Positions 20,601-27,990 of a stretch of 43,206 nucleotides of DNA are shown one piece after another. This DNA is from an archaeon. Lineage in GTDB: Archaea; Asgardarchaeota; Thorarchaeia; Thorarchaeales; Thorarchaeaceae. The stretch's first letter is position 1. Each line of letters begins with the position of its first letter. The notes beneath the pieces are model-generated. The model had not been told where the DNA came from and ran no database searches. It saw only the letters and a program-made list of their open reading frames with translations. Location of the stretch: NCBI GenBank assembly GCA_024276825.1, contig JAJRWI010000026.1, forward strand, positions 1-43,206, written 5' to 3'. Both the position numbers and the translations under genes were made by a program.

Positions 20601-21158
20601 ATCACAATGTTGAATTCCATCATGAACATGAGTGGTGATTTCATCCAAGATTATTTGCTCGTTATCTGTGTTAGTTATTTCTACAAATAAAAGAAAATAA
20701 GAGGCACCATTTGGAAGAATAACTGTAGTATTCCATCTTGCAGAATATTGTGATGTAGTTCTGTCCTGAATAATTTGATACCCCTGGGCATTCTGATAAT
20801 AAACATAGTCAAAATATATTACATTTGACACTACATAGCTTTCAGTTCGATCTTGTGAACCCGTATATGAACTGGATTCAGTGCTGTCATAATTCTTACA
20901 GAGTTCAACATTGTAATCATAAGATGTTAAATAAGTGAAGAACCAAGGGTAGCTCTTGTAGTTTTGATCAAAGACTATTCTTAGGTGTCCATTATCAAGA
21001 ACAAGATCTTCATCACTTATCCCACTCTGTTGACTAGCATTTTGGGTAAGAAGTGGCTTTTGGGAATGTGTGATCACGGGCGTTTGACCAATATTTACAC
21101 TAAGCAGTATTAGCAATATACAAAAAGAAAAAACCTTTTCTAAAGATTTACTCGTCAT
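14625..21158 (-). CDS. Giant surface protein paralogous to the 1881-residue neighbour, with two propeller blocks and about eleven Ig-like modules
   Basis: A 2177-residue protein; the ATG at 21158 is preceded by GAGGGATAATA. An N-terminal hydrophobic signal segment (VFSFCILLILLSVNIG) is followed by about 320 residues with aromatic-rich strands that are absent from the paralogue. FG-GAP/VCBS units follow (cores such as DLDNDG, DVDDDG, DYDFDG), then a first Ig-like module near residue 710-790, a second FG-GAP block to about 1150, and ten further Ig-like modules with the LSYSxDGGxSWTNVSM signature. The end has a single membrane segment and a basic tail (KILQARKATQW) closely matching the paralogue. 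N-glycosylation sequons are dense. The protein is expected on the cell surface. Duplication with later insertion or loss of a propeller block explains the pair; the ligand is unknown. Confidence 0.88.
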   Translation of the reverse strand: MTSKSLEKVFSFCILLILLSVNIGQTPVITHSQKPLLTQNASQQSGISDEDLVLDNGHLRIVFDQNYKSYPWFFTYLTSYDYNVELCKNYDSTESSSYTGSQDRTESYVVSNVIYFDYVYYQNAQGYQIIQDRTTSQYSARWNTTVILPNGASYFLLFVEITNTDNEQIILDEITTHVHDGIQHCDNIKYKLGQGVYPSETCANDIMYVYGTGNIDMTGSTGWRNYALDSQYPYTRVYDPNTQEAVTIGMVYGTTGPNQVVIYYGGDSSVPPDYDYMVNEAFPNPGETVTHHSFIAIHDYLQEDSTNIYDNIKSNYTSSIGNKETFNLREVSFYNCTIQFGTGRYAFNYDLLGGTEIIVNEIVPKYNDNNSVFILSYDYINNIWKPQDTLNLNINTTLRYPITYDLDNDGQLEYIIKYNTGTGSNYNLGIFHKQGSMLYLVSNSIQFSDGIYDMDFFDVDDDGIMEIGLVTGYYDSSAYVYKWVDNQLVLNWTKYYGSCFLGSCKFIDINNDSQVEFVVSNALSQLEFYEWTGSTFSLMGSFAQDAARNMVCIDYDFDGVDELVACGWSEHNERNIYVYNWDGTSISQSIGAVMSNDVKNIERYFNTITKKWDLFTITTNGAYLMESNGSNFQTYESLAMTYINAPCITVSDIDNDARDEIIISDQDNINNPAEWMIITVLEYSSRTPLTDNTPPTIDIGHFHEHISEYDNATIWASIQDQSSLHEVILSYSLDGSLWTNCSMYMDESYWVQTIPPQSLGTTVYYKVYAIDVAGNQGVSQVNNFTIDSNPSWIDSTTAYELNGFKKYFFFDFDGTPGDELILSSPEENNGTFCIYKYNRYNHSWTILTTLTFEQVGQNFYIIPKDLDNDNRIEYITIYSELSASTTYLLICHRVGNLLVPISNRLTFSDHIYDVDFFDFDGDGILEIVIATAYFDSGVYVYSFDGSVLSSIWNVNFGSSFVASVRVGEIDGDSFPELICSHSAAGIDVYDWTGSTFTYKASISRTPTSSLLFIVDIDNDTQNEIVSTERGGDIIFIDEWTGTEFNSWSSSSGPTIYSFNVFYNQFSQEYELILCRSDGIFITHWNGSGFSVLSAVELQLNVSSVYGANSIGDIDYDNCYEVVFKLRNSLNSSLFDYLVVQINWRLHAIDIVGPHIATSHRPAVPKDIDDVQVSAEITDPSGVSSAILSYSLDGGTSWTNITMTFSIGNYTATIPQQSAGTIVMYKVYSNDTNGNWGVSSITQYTVDNSQGPSINTSHSPSNPTLNDTVTVSAEISDPDDVSQAILSYSTDGGSSWTNVSMTHNTNWTADIPAQPIGTTVHYKVYAEDGIGNWAVSSITNYTVNDTTSPNIITSRNPINPTSADSVIVYADVNDTSSISQVILSYSVDGGSSWTNLSMSYSGNWTATIPSQSSGTVVQYKVYAEDVAGNWGTSETEQYAVDDTQPPTINVMREQSEPTNLDTVRIVANITDNSGIDTAVLSYSTDGGTTWINITMIHIENDNYEEYIPQQGIDTLVFYRVYSNDTYGNWNVSVTFNYTVRDGEGPTLTIIHTPINPDDTMSVVVNVSATDPSGVNQVILSYSLDGGVSWTNVSMTLNVNWTAEISPNSAGTNVTYKIYAEDNEGNWAVSSLYYYLIVDNTPPTIENIAYEPVVPNDHEPVTILVNATDTSGISQAILSYSIDGGASWANITMILNASWTADIPTQSAGVQVLFKIYMEDNIGLWSISAIYNYTVTFVDATPPTINIRIDPDSPTSDDLVLVQANVFDAEGINSVILSYSVDGGATWTNVSMTDLGNGTYTGLLPMQADGTTVYFRVYALDLNGNWAISETKSYIVDDTEPEIELIWTVAEYGDRGLVTVIVNITDDSEMSFVALFYTTNNWTSYQVINYTESRSSYTWTFWILNNQTILVKIVAKETTGKSKLLEDGPITYGDFETPLIEATFNEFIFIDEPYCVFLITDNTKVTNVTILYSFDSIHWNHASVLFNGTYYIAEIENGQVGVAVKILVTASDVYGNIKNFGPVEVVIGEHILPEIEYLFYIPEPVYANETIRPFIRAEDDSKLLEVYILYSVDLTQWTRIDLVYNGSLYTAEIPGQDAGTYVYFIGIAVDIYGNENRTEMITVYVQEGQPPGNIDLNGMTYNLLSIGITSVSLIIIIYFLRKILQARKATQWTSQVSNP
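14780..17690 (-). repeat. Coding tandem array of ten Ig-like modules in the 2177-residue protein
   Basis: Ten consecutive modules, about 290 bases each, carry variants of ILSYSxDGGxSWTNVSM and YKVYAEDxxGNW. The last three modules are divergent in the same way and the same order as in the paralogue at 6790-9700. An eleventh copy stands alone near 18830-19050, separated from the rest by propeller repeats. Boundaries are approximate. Confidence 0.8.
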
Positions 21159-21212
21159 TATTATCCCTCAGTAATAATGAAAGATTTCCAAAATACGAAG
21201 TAACTTCATTAT

Positions 21213-21220
21213 TATATAAA
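21213..21220 (-). promoter_or_regulatory. TATA-like box for the 2177-residue surface protein
   Basis: The minus strand reads TTTATATA about 55 bases before the ATG at 21158, close to the archaeal consensus and at the same spacing as for the paralogous surface gene. Confidence 0.55.
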
Positions 21221-21454
21221 TAATCTAATAAAAAGTCTCAATAAATAAAAATTGATTAAACGCACACATATCTTCCTTATCGAATTGAGAATACAATCCA
21301 ATTGCTAATTTCCAAAAAAATCACTATTTCTTGTTTTCTGAAAATTGCTGTAAATTGAACAACAAGACCAACATCTAAGAGATTGCAGTATTATCTCATA
21401 GTGATAAAAACTGGTTTTTTAATTATAACTAGTTTCGAAAGGAGATGATTGGAT

Positions 21455-21568
21455 ATGATAATATGCATTGTAATGTTCATTATCCCTATTATGAGTCTAC
21501 AAGTAGCAACCATTTTTGGAATGCTTACATCAAAGCATGCAATTTTACGAGTTAACTCAGCACTTTAA
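21455..21568 (+). CDS. Possible 37-residue hydrophobic peptide
   Basis: A short ORF (ATG at 21455, stop at 21566-21568) preceded by AAAGGAGATGA about 10 bases upstream, one of the better ribosome sites in the window. The peptide starts with a hydrophobic run (MIICIVMFIIPIM) that could span a membrane, followed by a short basic end. A second overlapping frame from the ATG at 21445 also gives about 36 residues, which weakens the case. It could be a small membrane peptide or chance. Confidence 0.3.
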   Translation: MIICIVMFIIPIMSLQVATIFGMLTSKHAILRVNSAL

Positions 21569-21621
21569 AATTAATAATATCAGTCAAATAATTAATATTT
21601 TGAAAAAACTGCAGGATTTGT

Positions 21622-21957
21622 GTGATATGTAAATTGGTCAGAAAAAAGAAGTACAAATGGGAGCTTGATCCCAGCGATCCAATTCCAGATTTCAAGCTAA
21701 AGGGGTACAAGCGGGGTCCAGGACCCATCAGATACAAGCCCACAGTCACTTCGTTAATTAGACAGGGCGAAAGCACTATGCTTGCAGTTTCTTTTTCAGT
21801 TGAGAAACATGAGTATACGCCCGTGATGAATATGATGAGGGTGACAAGGAAGGGCGATAAGAGCTTTGGTCCATCAGATACAACACCCTCGCGTCTATTC
21901 GTTGGTATTCCAAGAACAAATAAAACATGTATTAGAAATCGGATAGATAAGAAGTAA
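21622..21957 (+). CDS. Doubtful 111-residue basic protein
   Basis: The ORF starts at a GTG with GCAGGA upstream. The product is basic and polar with prolines (DPSDPIPDFKLKGYKRGPGP), no membrane segment and no recognised family. Just ahead of the GTG the frame reads C-R-I-C-V-I-C, so a longer product with a small Cys cluster is conceivable, but no start codon supports it. Codon choice is like that of real genes in the window and base composition is higher than in the surroundings. No operon partner is adjacent. It may be a gene fragment. Confidence 0.35.
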   Translation: MICKLVRKKKYKWELDPSDPIPDFKLKGYKRGPGPIRYKPTVTSLIRQGESTMLAVSFSVEKHEYTPVMNMMRVTRKGDKSFGPSDTTPSRLFVGIPRTNKTCIRNRIDKK

Positions 21958-22488
21958 TAATAAATTTCTGAAGTAAGGTTGTTGTCTGTAATAAATTAAT
22001 GAGAATGAAAAAACGATACTACTTACACCCATGTTCATAATCCCAAATACAAGCACTCCAAAGGTGATCTGGTTTGAATCAAGTTGAATATGATTGAGTC
22101 CAAGAGAGATGAAATACATAACGATCAATAGAGGAACTAAGAATAGGTAGTGAGAATCAGTTTAACATTGTACTTCTTAATATTTGGCATCATATTTACA
22201 ATGATAATCGAAAATATAAATCAAGCTCGGAGAGGTCTTGTGAGAAATCAATCGATCAAAATAGTAAATCATCGATTCTGAATAGACAATCAATTCCATA
22301 ATCTAAGGGATTTCATTCTAGAGTAATGGAAGAAAAGAGAATAGATATTCAATCTGTGATAAGATTGATACTTGGCTATGATGCATATTCAAATCCATGC
22401 TAGTTTCAGTTTCAAAATTCGTGCTTGGGATGCTCGTTGTTTACCGGATAGATTTGAATAATGGCAAGAAAGGATGCAGACTGATTGT

Positions 22489-22860
22489 TTATGACTCTTT
22501 GAGAGCGTATACATATTCGTTCTTCTCTACTCCCACGATCTCAACTCTGTTCCATTTTATCATGGCAAGGAGGTGCCAAAGAATGCAGTCTTTTTCGATC
22601 TTAAGAATCTTGGACATCTTAGTTATTGTTGTGGGTTGAGTTCTTAACACTTGTTCGATAGAATATCGTTCAATCTCATCTTTCACTGTCGCATCGATCA
22701 GACTCTGGAACCTTTCATCATTTAGAATTCCATTTTGGACAAGAATGTCGCCCTTGCCAATCAGCCACCTCAACCGTTCGCTACCAAAAGCATCAATAGC
22801 AGCTATAATGTTATCCTCTGTGGCAGATTCTTTGGTTCTCTGTCTTTTTCCCATGCTCAT
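22489..22860 (-). CDS. Winged-helix-like protein ending the downstream Hdr cluster
   Basis: A 123-residue protein whose ATG shares one base with the stop of the upstream hdrA; GGAGGTG lies 8 bases ahead. The C-terminal 60 residues have a helix-turn-helix pattern (TTITKMSKILKIEKDCILWHLLAMIKW) followed by a two-strand wing ending VYALKE. This part is clearly related to the 76-residue protein at 33062-33292 (LVLWNLLGMLRWGQVDI), which sits in the other Hdr cluster. The N-terminal half is extra and has no recognised domain. It could be a cluster-specific regulator, or a winged-helix module that binds an Hdr/Mvh protein. Co-transcription is near certain from the overlap. Confidence 0.75.
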   Translation of the reverse strand: MSMGKRQRTKESATEDNIIAAIDAFGSERLRWLIGKGDILVQNGILNDERFQSLIDATVKDEIERYSIEQVLRTQPTTITKMSKILKIEKDCILWHLLAMIKWNRVEIVGVEKNEYVYALKES

Positions 22861-24206
22861 TAGTAAACACCTCCTCTTGCCAGAATAATGCTTGCTCGCA
22901 TTGCAGCAGCACTTCCAGCGGTTACGGAGTCAGGAATGTCTTTTGGACTCTCAGCACAGCCACACACAAATACACCTGGGACATTCGTGTCAACGGGCAT
23001 TGTAATAGGTGATTCGATGTCTATGTATCCGTCGATATCGATGTCTATTCCAAGTTGTTCAGCCAAGATTTTGAGTTCTTTTGGCGGAAGGATCCCAGGA
23101 CAAAGCACAACAAGTTCATGTTCATGTCTTAGGTATTCTCCAGTTTCAATATTCTCAGCATTTAAAATAATATTCCCGTTTATTGGGTTCTCGTTTGCCT
23201 CTCCAACTCTGCCTTTAATGAATTTGATCCCGAATCGCTCTTTTGCCATGTTATAGAATTCTTCAAAGCCCTTTCCATAAGCACGAATATCTGTATAATA
23301 TACTACTACATTCTTTACATGCTCGGGTGCAAGTTCCTTGGCCATTATTGCATTCTTAATGCCATACATGCAGCAAATTCGTGAACAGTATGGAACATTC
23401 TGGCTGGTGTCCCGTGCACCCACACATTGAATAAAGCCAATACTCTCTGGAATCTTGCCATCACTCAATCGCATGAGGTGACCTGCTGTAGGACCTGCTG
23501 CATTAATCAGGCGTTCATATTCAAGGGCATTGATTACATTCTTGAACCTGCCATATCCAAACCTTCCATACTTCCTGACATCAAAGAGCTCATAGCCAGT
23601 GGCGATTATTATTGCCCCTGCGGGGATTTCAATCTCTTTATCTTGCATGTCAAGATCAATTGCATCTCGGTCGCAGCATTTGACGCATAACTCACATTTG
23701 ATACAGTTCTCAGTATCAATGGTATAAACAAGGGGAGTGTTCTGTGGAAAACTCACATAGATGGCTTTTCTAAAGCCAAGACCTTGATCAAACTCATTAC
23801 GAACTTCGATTGGACAATGAACAGCGCACTCACCGCAACCTGAACATTTGTCTTCTAACACTTTTCGTGCCTTTCTTAGAATCCTTACTTTGAAATCACC
23901 AGCCTCACCCTTGGCATCTATAACTTCAGAATAGGTAAGCAATTTGATGTTAGGATGTCTTGCTACTTCTGATAGACGGGGCGTCAATATGCAGGCAGAG
24001 CAGTCCAAAGTTGGGAAGGTCTTGTCCAGCATTGCCATTGCACCGCCAATTGAAGGAGTCTTTTCTACAAGCACTACGTTAAATCCCTGATTCGCAAGAT
24101 CAAGCGATGCTTGCATACCAGCAACGCCTCCACCGATGACAAGAGCAGTTTCACTTGGCTTGAGAAATTCAAGAGTAGTTACATCTTCTACTATTGTCAT
24201 CTTCAA
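22860..24206 (-). CDS. hdrA: Short HdrA-type flavoprotein (heterodisulfide reductase subunit A core)
   Basis: A 448-residue protein. It has the FAD dinucleotide fold at the start (VIGGGVAGMQASLDLA), the DCSACIL cysteine motif near residue 68, and two [4Fe-4S] ferredoxin motifs in the insertion (CSGCGECAVHCP and CIKCELCVKCCDRDAIDL). The second half of the flavin domain ends CAESPKDIPDSVTAGSAAA. It lacks both the N-terminal CHCG domain and the C-terminal paired ferredoxins that full HdrA proteins carry. HdrA bifurcates electrons at FAD between ferredoxin and the HdrBC branch. It overlaps mvhD by 4 bases. It likely pairs with the 1121-residue HdrA of the same cluster, which has the missing domains. 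Confidence 0.88.
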   Translation of the reverse strand: MKMTIVEDVTTLEFLKPSETALVIGGGVAGMQASLDLANQGFNVVLVEKTPSIGGAMAMLDKTFPTLDCSACILTPRLSEVARHPNIKLLTYSEVIDAKGEAGDFKVRILRKARKVLEDKCSGCGECAVHCPIEVRNEFDQGLGFRKAIYVSFPQNTPLVYTIDTENCIKCELCVKCCDRDAIDLDMQDKEIEIPAGAIIIATGYELFDVRKYGRFGYGRFKNVINALEYERLINAAGPTAGHLMRLSDGKIPESIGFIQCVGARDTSQNVPYCSRICCMYGIKNAIMAKELAPEHVKNVVVYYTDIRAYGKGFEEFYNMAKERFGIKFIKGRVGEANENPINGNIILNAENIETGEYLRHEHELVVLCPGILPPKELKILAEQLGIDIDIDGYIDIESPITMPVDTNVPGVFVCGCAESPKDIPDSVTAGSAAAMRASIILARGGVY

Positions 24207-24625
24207 CCACCCGCCTTGATTGGATTAGGTCCAAGTTTTTTGATCTGCTCAGTCATCTCTGCGATTGCTTTTGCCCATTGTTCTCCCTCGGATGCACTGA
24301 CCCATAGCAATCGTAATCTTTCAGGGTTCATTCCTATTGACTGCAATGCGGACCGAAGTGCCTGATATCGTATCTGTGTTCTGTAATTCCCACTGACATA
24401 ATGACAATCACCAATATGGCAGCCACTGATTATGACCCCATCTGCACCATTCTTGAAGGCCTCAAGCACCATAATAGGATCAACTCTTCCTGAGCACATG
24501 AGTCGTATTACCTTTGCATTGGGAGGATATTGGATTCGTGAGATTCCTGCTAAATCGGCCCCACCATACGAGCACCAGTTACAAGTAAAAGCAACAATGT
24601 TTGGCTCAAACTTTTTCTTACTCAT
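24203..24625 (-). CDS. mvhD: MvhD-type [2Fe-2S] electron transfer subunit
   Basis: A 140-residue protein with the MvhD family pattern: FTCNWCSYGGADLAG near the start, MCSGRVD, and GCHIGDCHYVSGN. These cysteines hold an iron-sulfur cluster that passes electrons between a hydrogenase (or formate dehydrogenase) and HdrA. It overlaps both neighbours by 4 bases, between the 1121-residue and 448-residue HdrA genes. All family cysteines are encoded as Cys here; in some methanogens one is selenocysteine. This cluster has no hydrogenase subunits of its own, so the electron donor is not given by the sequence. Confidence 0.92.
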   Translation of the reverse strand: MSKKKFEPNIVAFTCNWCSYGGADLAGISRIQYPPNAKVIRLMCSGRVDPIMVLEAFKNGADGVIISGCHIGDCHYVSGNYRTQIRYQALRSALQSIGMNPERLRLLWVSASEGEQWAKAIAEMTEQIKKLGPNPIKAGG

Positions 24626-27600
24626 TTTGAGTCACCTCCTATGAATTTTGCGGCCACTTCTATCTGAGGTAGAATTTGCTCCTGTCGGTAGTGGTTGACA
24701 TCGATTGCGTTCTTAGGACATGCCGCAGCACAGGTTCCACAACCCTGACATAGTTCATGCATGACCTTTCTTTCCTCACCTGAACCTTGAATTGCACTAT
24801 AGGGACATATCTCAACGCATAGATCACAGTCCATGCATAATTCAGTGTCAATCTCAGCATAGGTTGGTTCAATCAGGAATTTGCCAGGAGCCAACAGGGA
24901 CTGTGCACCCGCTGCAGCTGCCTTGCCATAGGCCACAGCTTTAGGAATGTCCATCGGCCCAAGACAGGCACCTGCAAGAAAGATTCCATCTTGGAAAGCG
25001 TCAACAGGTCTAAGTTTTGGATGCGCTTCTAGAAGGAAACCATATTCACCAGTAGACAGTTTCATCATTCTTGCAAAGCTCTTCATGTCATCTTGAGGAA
25101 CAATTGCTGTGGCCAATACTACTAAATCATATGTTGTTTCAAGACGTTCACCAGTGTATAGGTCTTCAGCATATACTTTCAGATTCTTTGTGATTGGGTC
25201 TTCTTCAACCTCTGATGGTCGCCCCTTTATTATGATAACACCCATTTCTCGCGCTCGGTGATATAATGCTTCATAGCCAAGACCATGGGTACGGATGTCC
25301 ATTGCATAGATTGCGACCTCAGCATCAGGATATTTCTCCTTGATCTGAGTGGCCTGCTTCAAAGAGTTCTCGCATCCAATATAGCAGCAATAGTCTCGAT
25401 CAAATCGCCTATCGCGAGAGCCAACGCATTGAATGAAAGCTATGCGCTTTGGAGTTGCTTGATCTGAAGGTCTCTTGATCTTGCCATGTGTTGGTCCAGC
25501 GGCATTTGTTAGTCTCTCAAACTGTGCATTAGTAATCACATTATCAAAGGTGCCATAGCCAAACTCTCGTGTTGCAAGTGGATCATGAATCTTGAATCCA
25601 GTGGCAACAATAATAGCTCCCACATTGATATCAAGAATCTCATCTTCCAATGAATGATCAATTGCATCGGGCTCGCACACTGTCGTACATTGCATGCATT
25701 CGCAGCAGATTGCACAGTTTAAGCAGCGCTCAGCTTCAAGTAGAGCCTTCTTTTCACTAAGGCCAAGTTCCACTTCTTCAAAAGTGCTCTTTCTCTTTGC
25801 AATACTGAGTTTTGGCATAGAACTCCGTGGCTCTCTAGACATTCTTACTTCGTCTACTTGAACTGAAACTATTGGTCTCAGAACATCAAACTGTTCCTTC
25901 GATATATCATGTCCTTTGAGGAGGAGATCAATTGCCTTTGCAGCCCTCTTTCCATCACGTACAGCTTCAATAACAGTTGTGCCGCCTGAAACCACATCTC
26001 CGCCTGCAAAGACAGATTCTTTACTAGTTTGAAGCGTCTGAGGATCTACCTTGACGGTCCCCCATTTTGTGAGCTCAAGTTCACTCAACAGATCAGTAGG
26101 CTTTACCTCTTGTCCAATTGCAATAATGATTGTGTCAGCCTTAATATTAAACTCGGAGTCTGGAATCGGAACTGGCCGTCTTCTTCCAGTATCGTCGATG
26201 TCACCAAGCTTCATCTTGATGCATTTGATTCCAACAACATTGCCATCACTCTCTAGGATCTGTATTGGTGATGATAGAAATTGGATTTTGATTCCTTCTT
26301 TTTCAGCTTGCTCAACCTCATCAGGAATTGCAGGCATTTCTCTCTTAGTTCGTCTATAAACAATGGTCACTTTCTTGGGTCCTAATCGAAGGGCAGTTCT
26401 GGCTGCATCAATTGCGGCACTGCCGCCACCCACAACAACAATTCTATCGCCCAAACTGACTTTCTTACCGCTGTTTACATGATCCAGAAAATCAAGTGCA
26501 TAAAATACACCTGACGCATTTTCGCCTTCAATTCCCATTCGCCTACTAGAAGGAGCACCAGTTGCTATGAAGATGGCATTGTATCCTTTAGCTTGTAGCT
26601 GTTCCAAGGACTCTACACGAGAGCCCCTCTTTATTTCAACTCCAAGAGCTTCAACCCGCTCTATCTCAGTCTTCAGAATGCTTCTGGGCAATCGATATTC
26701 GGGAATGCCATATTGCAGGAGACCTCCAGCCTTCTTGCGAGCTTCAAAAACAGTGACGGGATAGCCCAATCTCACCAGTTCATATGCACAGGCTAAACCT
26801 GCAGGACCAGCTCCGATGATGGCAATTCTGTCTTCCTTGTCTATTGGAAGAGTTTCAACGGGAGAAACCCCACTCTTCATCTCTCTGTCTGCAAGAAATC
26901 TATGAAGATTTCGAATGCTTAATGGCTCATCATACTTTCCACGTTCACACTCATTCTCACAAGGTGCTGTACAGACTCTACCCAGAGTGCCAGGAAACGG
27001 TGTTGCCTCACGGTAGAGTTCAAGCGCTTCATTGAATTTTTTAGTTCGCAAAAGTTGGATGAACCCTTGCACATTTACATGAGCCGGACACGCAATCCTA
27101 CACGACGCATGGCCCAATTTGTCAATAGTATATTTATTGGGCACTGCTTGAGGAAAGGGTCTATAAATCGCTGTGCGTTGTGCCATGCCAAATTCATATT
27201 CGTTGGGAACCGTCACAGGGCAGACAGATTCGCACTCACTGCATCCATTGCATTTAGAAATATCGATGAATCTTGATTTCTGTCTGACCTTCAAGGTGAA
27301 GTTTCCGACAAATCCCCCGACATCATCAACTTCGCTATAGGTGAGGAGATTGATCTTGGGATGTTGACCAACAGAGGCCATAATGGGGCCCAAAATGCAT
27401 ATGGCACAGTCATTCTGAGGGAAGACCTTGTCGAGAAGTGCCATCTGTCCGCCGATTGTTGGTCTTTTCTCAATTAAATAGGTTTCAAAGCCAGCATTGG
27501 CAAGATCAAGAGCCGCGGAGATCCCAGCAACACCAGCACCTATAACAGCGACTTTTGGATTCACATTGACAGTATCACGGTAGAGCGGTTGAAGACGCTT

Positions 27601-27987
27601 CACTCGTTCAACCGACATTGCAACAAGTTCCATTGCCTTGGCAGTAGCTCTGTCAGGCTCATTCATGTGACACCAGCTTACATGCTCGCGTAAATTGACC
27701 TGGTCATACAAATAGCGGTTCAATCCTGCCTCTTCAATGCATTTTCTAAAGACTGGCTCGTGAGTTCGTGGAGTGCAACTAGCCACGACAACACCCTTGA
27801 GGTCATGCTCCACTATTGCCTTCTGGATAGCATCTTGGCCATCATCAGAGCATGCAAACAAAAGGTCAGTGGAATATACAACTCCAAGCAGAGTGCTCGC
27901 AAATTTTGCCACAGCTTCACAATCTATTGTGCCCGCAATATTAAGACCACAATGACAAACAAAGACACCAATTCTTGAATCCTCCAT
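24622..27987 (-). CDS. hdrA: HdrA with an inserted GltD-type NAD(P)H-binding flavoprotein module
   Basis: An 1121-residue protein, far longer than usual HdrA (about 650-670). Order of domains: N-terminal domain with FVCHCGLNIAG (1-140); FAD fold VIGAGVAGISAAL (about 147); NDCAICIL (about 195); ferredoxin motif CNGCSECESVCP (about 242); then a complete glutamate synthase small-subunit (GltD)-like module with CRIACPAHVNVQGF (about 293), FAD fold IIGAGPAGLACAYELV (about 388) and a second nucleotide fold VVGGGSAAIDAARTAL (about 515). HdrA then resumes with CLNCAICCECMQC (about 753) and the rest of the flavin domain, and ends in two ferredoxin motifs, CMDCDLCVEICP (about 1049) and CQGCGTCAAACP (about 1079). 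The insert suggests NAD(P)H as an added electron partner. It overlaps mvhD by 4 bases and follows hdrB by 3. Confidence 0.92.
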   Translation of the reverse strand: MEDSRIGVFVCHCGLNIAGTIDCEAVAKFASTLLGVVYSTDLLFACSDDGQDAIQKAIVEHDLKGVVVASCTPRTHEPVFRKCIEEAGLNRYLYDQVNLREHVSWCHMNEPDRATAKAMELVAMSVERVKRLQPLYRDTVNVNPKVAVIGAGVAGISAALDLANAGFETYLIEKRPTIGGQMALLDKVFPQNDCAICILGPIMASVGQHPKINLLTYSEVDDVGGFVGNFTLKVRQKSRFIDISKCNGCSECESVCPVTVPNEYEFGMAQRTAIYRPFPQAVPNKYTIDKLGHASCRIACPAHVNVQGFIQLLRTKKFNEALELYREATPFPGTLGRVCTAPCENECERGKYDEPLSIRNLHRFLADREMKSGVSPVETLPIDKEDRIAIIGAGPAGLACAYELVRLGYPVTVFEARKKAGGLLQYGIPEYRLPRSILKTEIERVEALGVEIKRGSRVESLEQLQAKGYNAIFIATGAPSSRRMGIEGENASGVFYALDFLDHVNSGKKVSLGDRIVVVGGGSAAIDAARTALRLGPKKVTIVYRRTKREMPAIPDEVEQAEKEGIKIQFLSSPIQILESDGNVVGIKCIKMKLGDIDDTGRRRPVPIPDSEFNIKADTIIIAIGQEVKPTDLLSELELTKWGTVKVDPQTLQTSKESVFAGGDVVSGGTTVIEAVRDGKRAAKAIDLLLKGHDISKEQFDVLRPIVSVQVDEVRMSREPRSSMPKLSIAKRKSTFEEVELGLSEKKALLEAERCLNCAICCECMQCTTVCEPDAIDHSLEDEILDINVGAIIVATGFKIHDPLATREFGYGTFDNVITNAQFERLTNAAGPTHGKIKRPSDQATPKRIAFIQCVGSRDRRFDRDYCCYIGCENSLKQATQIKEKYPDAEVAIYAMDIRTHGLGYEALYHRAREMGVIIIKGRPSEVEEDPITKNLKVYAEDLYTGERLETTYDLVVLATAIVPQDDMKSFARMMKLSTGEYGFLLEAHPKLRPVDAFQDGIFLAGACLGPMDIPKAVAYGKAAAAGAQSLLAPGKFLIEPTYAEIDTELCMDCDLCVEICPYSAIQGSGEERKVMHELCQGCGTCAAACPKNAIDVNHYRQEQILPQIEVAAKFIGGDSK

Positions 27988-27990
27988 GAT

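Larger units (their letters stand above)
21159..22488. other. Long gap with no confident gene
   Basis: About 1.3 kb between the giant surface gene and the Hdr cluster. The first 300 bases are strongly AT-rich and hold the promoter of the 2177-residue gene. Around 21440-21960 base composition rises and two short plus-strand ORFs with possible ribosome sites occur. Around 21895-22180 a minus-strand frame encodes two hydrophobic segments without a good start and may be a gene remnant. From 22140 to 22488 I see nothing convincing. Confidence 0.5.

Noticed and set aside
21895..22128. Minus-strand frame encoding about 77 residues with two hydrophobic segments.
   Set aside because: The only starts are a TTG or a nearby ATG with no ribosome site, it overlaps the 111-residue plus-strand ORF, and it matches no family I know. 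It may be a gene remnant but I cannot support it as a gene.
22397..22639. Plus-strand 80-residue ORF with hydrophobic content.
   Set aside because: It lies mostly opposite the winged-helix gene at 22489-22860, which has a good ribosome site and a paralogue. The ORF is a shadow.
24203..24625. Selenocysteine in MvhD or HdrA of this window, as in some methanogens.
   Set aside because: All family cysteines in both MvhD and all four HdrA proteins are encoded by Cys codons, and the frames have no internal UGA.
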